A stretch of DNA of 64,000 nt. It comes from Aradus depressus. Taxonomy: Eukaryota > Arthropoda > Insecta > Hemiptera > Aradidae. The notes below the pieces were generated by a model. It was not told the origin of the DNA. It saw nothing but the letters and a program-made list of their open reading frames with translations, and made no database searches. This document shows positions 56,242-64,000 of the stretch, piece by piece. Every line of letters begins with the position of its first letter. Position 1 is the first letter of the stretch. The translations under genes and the position numbers were made by a program. Where the stretch lies: the NCBI GenBank assembly GCA_963662175.1, contig OY759214.1, positions 2,790,001 to 2,854,000 of the forward strand, read 5' to 3'.

Positions 56242-57938
56242 AATCAGTGCGTGAAGCCAACAACTCTAACGCACGGATATATGACGGGCAGGTCTCGCTG
56301 TCCGCCTGGTGAGCGACGCGGGAGCTCCGTGTGCCGCAGTTACTACACTTCGGCGGCTTAGACTTATTCGGACAACTGGCCCTGTCGTGCCCTTCCTCCG
56401 AACACCTCGCGCACACCCTGGGTCGGTTGCACGACTTTTCGACGTGGCCAGAGACCTGGCAGCGCCAGCACCTCGAGACATCCAGGCAGTCTCGGACTCT
56501 ACATGAGTACCACCCTAGGGTGATCCTTCCGGCGCTGATGAGAGCCCTCCTCGTCTCTGGGGTCACCTCGACGACCCAATGAACCGTCGATCTGCTCTTG
56601 GGGCCCTTTTTATATATTGCTGTGGGGGGGGGTGAGATCGGGATATTGGGCTCGAAACCTCCCGGAGAAGTCCTCCCCCGACCAGCCCGAAGGCACATCA
56701 AACACAACTAGGCGTGGGCTCCTTCTTTGGAGCGCCTCCGCCTTAAGGCCCGCCTCGTGGAGCTTTGGGTTGTCCTTGAGTGCCCCGAGCTCGTCAGCGG
56801 AGGAAACCTCCAGGAGAATCCCCCCTCTCCTGGCGGGTTTGCTGGACCTAATATTTATCCCGAGCTCCCTCGGGTTCACCGTGTCCAGGGCGTCCTCCAG
56901 CTTCCGGGTCTCGCTCCCCTCCTTGAGTTCGACCATAGCCACGAAGACTTTCGGCTTCCTCTTCGCTTCCGTGGCCGTGGTCTCTGCTAGTTGCCGAAGG
57001 ACGTCCTGCTTGCTTCTATGTTTCTCGGGGGCCACAGGGGCCGCCGCCGGGACCGGGGCTGTGGGCGCCCCACTCCTCTTCCTTTTCTTCCGCCCCTTCC
57101 TCCCCACCACCACCGACCACTTCCCAGGCGGTGGAAGGGTCTGGTCGGGAATACACGGGGGGGGCAGGTTTCCCGGAGATTGCCCTCCTACCTCTTTCGC
57201 CGCGGTTGTCGTGAGTCCGGGCGCAGCTGGGGGCTTCCGTTCTTTCTTGCTTGGTTGACCCTGACCCCGGAGCCTGGCAGCGATGGCCTCCGCCAGGACA
57301 TCCGGCCGGAACTCCCTCATCATCCCCATTGCAGCTTTCTCCCTAGCCTCGGCCTCCAGCCTCCCGATGGTCGCCGACACCAACATATCCAGCAAGCCCT
57401 GGACCCCACGGTCAACGATGTCCTGGCTTGCTTTGCTTAGTTTGTGATGTTTGTGTATGGCATCGGCGATGGACCTCTGGATGCCGTAAGCCTCCGCCAG
57501 GGACGCGTCCATCAGCTCCTCCTCCCCCGCCCCCGGGGACGTCCGAGCTCTCTTCTTCCCCGGCTGGATCGGGGTCTCCAGCCAGGGGGAGGGGGAGAAA
57601 AACCGCTCGGTGGGCTGCTGCGGGGGGGGAGGTTCACCCTCGTCCACTCGGCTGGGTCCACTAACCTTTCCCCCCTCGGATTGCGTGGCGTTCCTCTTTG
57701 CTGGCGTCGCGGTTCCGGCCGGCTGCATCTCCGGGACCGAATGCCTCCTTTCGGGTGGAGGGGGGAGGGACGGAAGAGAAGACGGGGGGGGCGGAGGGGA
57801 CCTGGCCAATGTCCGGGCCGGCTTGAAAACATCTTTTATGGCCAGAGCCTCGACATCCTTTTGCCGCTCTGTCCGGTGCACCTTCTTCTTTCCCCGCGAC
57901 TCATCGTTGGATCCCGCTGCAACCGGCGTCGAGTCCAT
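56231..57938 (-). pseudogene. R1-clade LINE ORF1, copy B, frameshifted
   Basis: Starts MDSTPVAAGSNDESRGKKK at 57938, with a Pro-rich segment (RSPPPPPSSLPSLPPPPE) near residue 45. It continues through the central domain to PDLTPP, where a run of nine C (minus strand, near 56625-56635) instead of eight shifts the frame and stops it at 56610. The zinc-knuckle part continues in the other frame from about 56628 to 56231. A 51-bp in-frame segment present in copy A is absent, with GGGC microhomology at the junction. Confidence 0.92.
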
Positions 57939-57960
57939 CGGCAGCGGAGTCCTGCTTAGG

Positions 57961-58275
57961 ACTGACTAGGTGGGTGGGTGGTGGGTGGTGCTGGGCGAGT
58001 AGGCGGGGCTTGGTATCCCCTCCAAGCGGCTGACCTTGCCTCGTGCCTCTATCTCAGCCACGTTAAACTAAAAATTGCTATTGCTTTACTCACGGATTAC
58101 TCGAGAACGCCTCGTCGGATTTCCCTGAAATTTATGGGGAAGGTTCCTGTGATGGGGTACCCGGGTACCGTTGTGTCAGAAGACCTAATTTCACTATTAA
58201 CCACTATCACTAAATACAACATGCGGAGCGGCCACTGGTGTGTCCTCTCTCCTCGGCTGCACGGACGGTACTCCT
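57961..58275. other. 5' UTR of copy B or unrelated insert
   Basis: 57961-58030 is G-rich (GGTGGGTGGGTGGTGGG) and could be LINE 5' UTR. 58050-58275 is a non-C-rich sequence (GCTTTACTCACGGATTACTCG...) found nowhere else in the window. It ends abruptly at TGTTCCCACCCCC. It may be a captured piece of host DNA or the true LINE 5' region. Confidence 0.5.
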
Positions 58276-58754
58276 TGTTCCCACCCCCTGTCCCACCCCT
58301 TTTCCCACCCCCTGTCCCCACGCCCACCCCCTGTCCCACCCCCTAATCCCACCCCCTAATCCCACCCCTTAATCCCACCACCTGTCCCCACCCCCTGTTC
58401 CCACCCCATGTTCCCACCCACTGTCCCCACCCCAACCCCCTGTTCCCACCCCCTGTCCCCACGCCCACCTCATGTTCCCACCCCCTGTCCCCACGCCCAC
58501 CTCATGTACCCACCCCCTGTTCCCACCCCCACCCCCTAATCCCACCCCCTGTCCCCACGCCCACCCCATGTACCCCCCCCAATCCCACCCACTGTCCCCA
58601 CCCCCTAATCCCACCCCCTTTTCCCACCCCCTTTTCCCACCCCCTGTCCCCACCCCCTGTTCCCACCCCATGTACCCACCCCCTGTACCCACCCCACCTC
58701 CTAATCCCACCCCATGTTCCCACCCCCTGTCCCCACCCCCACCCCCTAATCCCT
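58276..58754. repeat. C-rich/G-rich minisatellite, array IV
   Basis: Same units as arrays I-III. The order of spacers in 58380-58600 is closely matched at 60310-60570, so a block has been duplicated within the locus. Confidence 0.95.
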
Positions 58755-59044
58755 TTTTTTTTTTTTGGATGTGGGAACATGGGGTGGGATTAGGGGGTGG
58801 GGCGGGAACAGGGGGTGGGATTAGGGGGTGGGGGTGGGAACAGGGGGTGGGTACATGAGGTGGGCGTGGGGACAGGGGGTGGGAACATGAGGTGGGCGTG
58901 GGGACAGGGGGTGGGAACAGGGGGTTGGGGTGGGGACAGTGGGTGGGAACATGGGGTGGGAACAGGGGGTGGGAAAAGGGGGTGGGGGTGGGGACAGGGG
59001 GTGGGATTAGGGGGTGGGGGTGGGTACAGGGGGTGGGCGTGGGG
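58755..59044. repeat. poly(T) plus inverted minisatellite block
   Basis: A 15-nt T run at 58755 is followed by ~275 bp in which the G-rich strand is the plus strand (GGGAACATGGGGTGGGATTAG...). The C-rich form returns at 59045 (GGGGTCCCCACCCC). The T run has no adjacent LINE sequence; it resembles an orphan poly(A) tail. Confidence 0.93.
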
Positions 59045-61150
59045 TCCCCACCCCCTAATCCTACCCCCTAATCCCACCCCTTATCCCCACCCCCTTTTCC
59101 CACCCCCTGTTCCCACCCCATGTTCCCACCCCTTGTTCCCACCCCCTGTCCCCACCCCCTAATCCCACCCCATGTTCCCACCCCCTGTCCCCACCCCCTT
59201 TTCCCACCCCCTGTCCCCACGCCCACCCCCTGTACCCACCCCCACCCCCTAATCCCACCCCCTGTCCCCACCCCCACATCCTTTTCCCACCCCCTGTTCC
59301 CACCCCATGTTCCCACCCACTGTCCCCACCCCAACCCCCTGTCCCCACCCCCTGTACCCACCCCACCCCCTAATCCCACCCCATGTTCCCACCCCCACCC
59401 CCTAATCCCACCCCATGTTCCCACCCCCTGTCCCCACCCCCTAATCCCACCCCCTTTTCCCACCCCCTGTCCCCACCCCCTGTCCCCACGCCCACCCCCT
59501 GTACCCACCCCACCCCCTAATCCTACCCCATGTTCCCACCCCCTGTCCCCACCCCCACCACCTGTTCCCACCCCACCCCCTAATCCCACCCCATGTTCCC
59601 ACCCCCTGTCCCACCCCCTGTACCCACCCCACCCCCTAATCCTACCCCATGTTCCCACCCCCTGTCCCCACCCCCACCCCCTAATCCCACCCCATGTTCC
59701 CACCCCCTGTCCCCACCCCCACCCCCTAATCCCACCCCATGTTCCCACCCCCTGTCCCACCCCTTTTCCCACCCCCTGTTCCACCCCTTTTCCCACCCCC
59801 TGTCCCACCCCTTTTCCCACCCCCTGTTCCACCCCTTTTCCCACCCCCTGTCCCCACCCCCTAATCCTACCCCCTAATCCCACCCCTTATCCCCACCCCC
59901 TTTTCCCACCCCCTGTCCCCACGCCCACCCCCTGTACCCACCCCCACCCCCTAATCCCACCCCCTGTCCCCACCCCCACCCCCTTTTCCCACCCCCTGTT
60001 CCCACCCCATGTTCCCACCCACTGTCCCCACCCCAACCCCCTGTTCCCACCCCCTGTCCCCACGCCCACCTCATGTTCCCACCCCCTGTCCCCACGCCCA
60101 CCTCATGTACCCACCCCCTGTTCCCACCCCCACCCCCTAATCCCACCCCCTGTTCCCACCCCACCCCCTAATCCCACCCCATGTTCCCACCCCCTAATCC
60201 CACCCCATGTTCCCACCCCTTGTTCCCACCCCCTGTCCCACCCCTTTTCCCACCCCCTGTCCCCACGCCCACCCCCTGTCCCACCCCCTAATCCCACCCC
60301 CTAATCCCACCCCTTAATCCCACCCCCTGTCCCCACCCCCTGTTCCCACCCCATGTTCCCACCCACTGTCCCCACCCCAACCCCCTGTTCCCACCCCCTG
60401 TCCCCACGCCCACCTCATGTTCCCACCCCCTGTCCCCACGCCCACCTCATGTACCCACCCCCTGTTCCCACCCCCACCCCCTAATCCCACCCCCTGTTCC
60501 CACCCCCTGTCCCCACGCCCACCCCATGTACCCCCCCCAATCCCACCCACTGTCCCCACCCCCTAATCCCACCCCCTTTTCCCACCCCCTTTTCCCACCC
60601 CCTGTCCCCACGCCCACCCCCTGTCCCCACGCCCACCCCCTGTTCCCACCCCATGTACCCACCCCCTGTACCCACCCCACCTCCTAATCCCACCCCATGT
60701 TCCCACCCCCTGTCCCCACCCCCACCCCCTAATCCCACCCCATGTTCCCACCCCCTGTCCCCACCCCCTTTTCCCACCCCTTGTCCCCACGCCCACCCCC
60801 TGTACCCACCCCCACCCCCTAATCCCACCCCCTGTCCCCACCCCCACATCCTTTTCCCACCCCCTGTTCCCACCCCATGTTCCCACCCACTGTCCCCACC
60901 CCAACCCCCTGTCCCCACGCCCACCTCATGTTCCCACCCCCTGTCCCCACGTCCACCCCATGTACGCACCCCATGTACCCACACCCCCTAATCCCACCCC
61001 ATGTTCCCACCCCCTGTCCCCACCCCACCCCCCTAATCCCACCCCATGTTCCCACCCCCTAATCCCACCCCTTGTTCCCACCCCCTGTCCCCACCCCATG
61101 TTCCCTACCCCACCCCATGTACCCACCCCATGTTCCCACCCCCTGTACCC
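59045..61150. repeat. C-rich/G-rich minisatellite, array V
   Basis: 2.1 kb, the longest array, with several higher-order duplications (for example 59230-59340 resembles 60790-60910). The ORFs called within it, up to 394 codons, are compositional. Confidence 0.95.
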
Positions 61151-61267
61151 TTGGGTTGCCGACCTCCGGTGGAGGCCACGACACCATCGCCGAAACGTCG
61201 GGGAAAAAGGGAGGCCTAACGAATTTATTTACAAAATTAAAATACTAAATAAGTACATAATTAAAAA
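61151..61267 (-). mobile_element. R1-clade LINE, last ~115 bp only (copy E)
   Basis: GGGTTGCCGACCTCCGGTGG through GTACATAATTAAAAATC matches the 3' terminus of copies A and B. Only two T's separate it from the minisatellite, so its poly(A) tail is nearly absent. Its 5' side joins ordinary AT-rich DNA (GAGCATAGAAG). Confidence 0.9.
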
Positions 61268-61443
61268 TCGAGCATAGAAGTTTATAAGAAATAAGATCAT
61301 AAGTTTATAAGATAATATTATTTATGTAAATCTAGACTCCTCAAGACGGCTTAGGCCATTGAGTTTGTCTTCATATAAAGTCACATTATTGTAGGTTTTG
61401 TATGTAATTTTCTATTATGTTAATTGAATAAAGACTTTACTGC

Positions 61444-61448
<5 letters not shown>

Positions 61449-61491
<43 letters not shown>
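61449..61491. repeat. (TA)n microsatellite
   Basis: Uninterrupted TA dinucleotides. Confidence 0.95.
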
Positions 61492-61493
<2 letters not shown>

Positions 61494-62105
61494 GATCCAA
61501 CATTAAGGCAGTTGTTATCAATTTTAGTCTAGATAACATTCTTTTTTATACCTACTTCTCTCTCCTCACACTTTTCTATCTAGCCCTACTGCCTAAAATT
61601 AATTTTATTTTAAACCTTTGCTGGGCATCCTTCCTTCTCTTTTATAATCAACCATCATGGTATTATGCTCGGTCGATTTTTATTATCAATTTTTTTTTTT
61701 TTCTTATATAGATTTTCTTTTATTTATATGGGTCATTTTCACAGAAAGGGCCAATCGTTGTCCGGAGAGGATTCCGACTTCCCATTTATGATTTGGCTGT
61801 CAACGAAAATTTCTCCATAAACTATCAAACTTGCTTTACGAAATGCAAGCACTAAAAGAGGCACATATTTACTATTTAATGTATAAATTTCAATTAAAAC
61901 AGCAGAATGTCTCCTACCCTGCCATGTCCAGACCCGACTTGACCTACTTTGCTTGAATATTGTGAATCCCCAATTACCGCTATCGACCCGAAACTTTGGA
62001 CAATTTTCAATAGATATATCTAAAGATGAAAAAAATTGTTCACTGAATTTCCAAGAAGCATACAATACGAGTGGGAAGATAAAAATTGTGTGTCCGAGGG
62101 TTTGT

Positions 62106-62525
62106 GTCTTTAATCTGCCTTCTTAGTGTTTTTCGAATTTTGGCGTCTTATTCTCGTTTCCCGGGATTTTACTACCACCACAAGATATGAGGTTGGATGT
62201 CAGGTTATGATATAAAAAGGCGGGAATTATTGTTATTATATCTGGAGTAGTGTGGAAGTGAATTTAGTTGTAGTAAAGTGGTGTCCCAAACAATGTCTGT
62301 CTTTCATCTGCCAGCTGAGAAACGGTAATAAATTAGAATTATTTTTTCTCTTTAGTTTCTACTTGTAGGTTTTACCGTGCTTGTTCCATTGGTATAGTGG
62401 TATTTCCAAAAAACTACACCAGAATTCGAGAAAAGTTGATAAAACTAATGTTCCATGCAGGATCTTGTGTCTTTGACCCGCCCGCCATGCTGGCAGATAA
62501 AAGACAAAGTGGGCAGATAAAAGAC
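62106..62525. repeat. four copies of a 14-bp GTCTTTTATCTGCC-like motif
   Basis: GTCTTTAATCTGCC at 62106, GTCTTTCATCTGCC at 62299, and the reverse complement GGCAGATAAAAGAC at 62492 and 62512. The inverted copies contain AGATAA, a GATA-factor core. They may be ends of a small inverted-repeat element or a binding-site cluster. Confidence 0.55.
62209..62324 (+). promoter_or_regulatory. possible promoter and first-exon start
   Basis: GATATAAAAAGGCGGG near 62209 is a good TATA-box match. About 80 bp on, an ATG (62293) opens MSVFHLPAEK, followed by ACGGTAATA, which could be a splice donor. No downstream exon is identified, so this is weak. Confidence 0.2.
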
Positions 62526-62751
62526 TGCATTCGTGTTTTTTAATTAAATAATTTTTTTATTACATTAGACAAGTTCTTTACATTATTAAAACTGATGCAT
62601 ATTACAGGTAATTATTTTACATTTCACTATCTTACTTAATAAAACTGCTTATAACTTCTTAACCGTTGTAGCTAGATGTAACATATTATCTTTTTTTTTT
62701 GTTTGTTAACTAAATAAACTGTATCGTCGTAACTAAATAAATTGTGATACA

Positions 62752-62756
<5 letters not shown>

Positions 62757-62788
<32 letters not shown>

Positions 62789-64000
62789 TGGAGGGGGAAA
62801 TGCTGTGACGCACATCCAGGGAAGGTAGCCCTGGATAGTGTGGGACTCGAGACGGTTCACCATCACCATACCCACTAAAACCCCCTCCTTGCCGATCCTG
62901 ATTCCCTTCCGCGGAACTGACGGTCTGTCATTACTTCGCGGAAGGGAGGAAGGGTGGCTGGTAACGCCCCTTCTTCTGTTTTATTACCGCTACTGTTCCT
63001 TGTCAGCCCTCTCCTGAAGGGCCAACCCGCCCATGATGAGCGCTGCAAAATCGCAGCCTTCATCCCACGACTCCTGGGAGCGCAGCATAGCGTCCACGTA
63101 ACTGGTAGCAGTCAGCGGGGCGCCCATGCTGCACTCCAGATTTTTCCTTCCCTCCTCAAATCTGGGGCATTTGAGGAGGACATGCTCCGCCGACTCCGTC
63201 TCACCAAGGCACGCGGGGCAGTCTGGTGTTGTTGCTGCCCCGATTTTGTGGAGGTACCCCCGGAACCCACCGTGTCCCGTGAGTACCTGGGTGAGGTGGT
63301 AATTCACCTCCCCATGCTTCCTGGTGAGCCAAGGCTCGACTCGAGGGATGAGCCGATGGGTCCACCGTCCCTTTGTGGACTTGTCCCATTTTTCCTGCCA
63401 CTCCCTAATTGTCCTGGCCCTCTCTGGCTCTGCTGGACCAGGGCTGGCCCCCGCGTCCTGATAGAAGACCCGGTTTCCCCTGTGGTCGAAGCGCTGCACC
63501 ACCTCTTCCACCTGAACCGGGTCTTGTTTCCTTTTGAAGTGTCGCGTACGTTCCGGTGCCAAGAGGTCAATGGGGGGCAGCCCAGCAATTACATAGGCAG
63601 CGTCGCCAGAAACTGTTCGGTAGGCGCATGCGACTCTCAGTGCGCTTCGCTTGTGAGCGGGGGCGATCAGCCTCAGGTATGAGGGAATCCTCGTTGCATC
63701 TGCCCATGTCGGGGCCCCGTGCAGAAGGATGGATGTGCTGACTCCTGCCAGCAGTCTTCTCCTGCTCTGCCTAGGGCCACCGACGTTGGGCAGAATTCTC
63801 GAAATCGCCGCCGATGTCCTGGCGGCCTTCGCTCCCACATATTTGAGGTGCTCCCTAAAAGTGAGCCTCTGATCCAGCATTACTACCAGGTACCTGATTG
63901 CCGGTTGGGTCTCGATAGTATAACCCTGGAAGGTCAGTGACATGTTGGTTCTGGCCTTCCTCCCGGTGAAGAGTACTGCATCCGTCTTGTGGATGGCCAG
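62757..64000 (-). mobile_element. second R1-like LINE, 3' half (runs off the window)
   Basis: A 30-nt poly(A) tract (minus strand) at 62757-62786, a ~200-bp 3' UTR (GGAGGGGGAAATGCTG...), then the ORF2 C-terminal half. Nucleotide sequence differs from copies A-E, so it is a separate R1-type lineage. It also lies on the minus strand, but its 3' flank is AT-rich DNA, not minisatellite. Confidence 0.88.
62990..64000 (-). CDS. R1-like LINE ORF2, C-terminal part (5' outside window)
   Basis: The frame is open from the window edge (AIHKTDAVLFTGRKARTN) to the stop at 62990, 336 codons with no break. It covers the region after the RT catalytic box: IRYLVVMLDQRLTFREHLKY, LLHGAPTWADA, RVACAYRTVSGDAAYVIAG and the finger CPACLGETESAEHVLLKC. 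YRTVS and AGxPPIDLL are shared with copies A and B and are typical of the R1/LOA group. The first Met in the window is at 63943, but it is internal to the protein. Confidence 0.9.
   Translation of the reverse strand: MAIHKTDAVLFTGRKARTNMSLTFQGYTIETQPAIRYLVVMLDQRLTFREHLKYVGAKAARTSAAISRILPNVGGPRQSRRRLLAGVSTSILLHGAPTWADATRIPSYLRLIAPAHKRSALRVACAYRTVSGDAAYVIAGLPPIDLLAPERTRHFKRKQDPVQVEEVVQRFDHRGNRVFYQDAGASPGPAEPERARTIREWQEKWDKSTKGRWTHRLIPRVEPWLTRKHGEVNYHLTQVLTGHGGFRGYLHKIGAATTPDCPACLGETESAEHVLLKCPRFEEGRKNLECSMGAPLTATSYVDAMLRSQESWDEGCDFAALIMGGLALQERADKEQ

Larger units (their letters stand above)
52834..57960 (-). mobile_element. R1-clade LINE, complete structure but mutated (copy B)
   Basis: A ~48-nt poly(A) tract (minus strand, one C/G interruption), a 3' UTR, ORF2, ORF1 with its natural ATG at 57938, and at least 20 bp of 5' UTR. 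It is the only copy showing the ORF1 start. ORF2 has a ~71-bp net deletion and ORF1 a 1-bp insertion, so it is dead. Otherwise it is almost identical to copy A by eye. Confidence 0.93.
61268..62756. other. no gene recognised
   Basis: 61320-61440 looks like a retroelement 3' end (TTGAATAAAGACTTTACTGC) running into (TA)n at 61449-61491. A 108-residue minus-strand frame at 61739-62065 has no known domain. 62106-62525 contains repeated GGCAGATAAAAGAC motifs listed below. Confidence 0.4.

Noticed and set aside
59068..60304. 271- and 394-codon ORFs in array V
   Set aside because: Same compositional artefact as in the other arrays.
45199..61150. CRISPR-like array of repeats and spacers
   Set aside because: Core and spacer are only ~9 and ~4 nt, spacers are a few recurring words, and the context is eukaryotic LINE DNA.
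62385..62410. tRNA A-box-like TTGGTATAGTGGTATT
   Set aside because: No B box or cloverleaf follows.

Overview
The window is eukaryotic, AT-rich repeat DNA with no host gene I can name. Every recognisable coding region is a transposable element or its remains. R1-clade and other non-LTR retrotransposons, a mariner fragment, hAT and Ty3/Gypsy remnants, a tRNA-derived SINE family and (AACCT)n-type SINE tails together point to an arthropod, most likely an insect. I cannot fix the species from sequence alone.

Layout. 1-2.4 kb: AT-rich DNA with an LTR-like segment carrying ten 36-bp tandem units, then a tRNA-like SINE fragment. 2963-7549: an apparently full-length LINE (ORF1 plus endonuclease/RT ORF2, minus strand) bounded by a 16-bp target-site duplication. 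7.7-8.8 kb: three copies of a tRNA-derived SINE. 9348-14321: a gag-only LTR retrotransposon with two ~800-bp LTRs that look almost identical, inserted in the AT spacer of a ~38-bp inverted repeat. 15.7-43.1 kb: a mosaic dominated by one dispersed repeat family (called here the CTTCCCC family), with more SINE copies, several short tandem arrays, a rearranged Gypsy element split by a perfect 103-bp-arm palindrome (19.4-21.9 kb), a TIR element inserted in a SINE (28777-30385), a hAT fossil (34057-34685), two LINE 3' ends (37.6-38.9 kb) and a broken mariner (43.6-44.05 kb).

44876-61267 is the most striking region. At least five copies or pieces of one R1-clade LINE lie in the same orientation within arrays of a very C-rich (+ strand) / G-rich (- strand) minisatellite made of a constant GGGGGTGGG-like core and a small set of interchangeable ~4-nt spacers, one of which creates a TTAGGG-like word. 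Two copies are near full length: A (47597-52358, ORF2 intact, 5' truncated) and B (52834-57960, both ORFs broken). One array block is inverted. This may be an R1-clade LINE that targets a G-rich satellite, as other R1-clade LINEs target telomeric or simple repeats, or a LINE/minisatellite composite that was co-amplified.

The window ends with the 3' half of a different R1-like LINE (62757-64000, running off the edge). The elements are nested (TIR element in SINE, LTR element in inverted repeat, LINEs in minisatellite), so their relative order of insertion can be read. Arrays of low complexity and near-identical copies are also where assembly errors are most likely.
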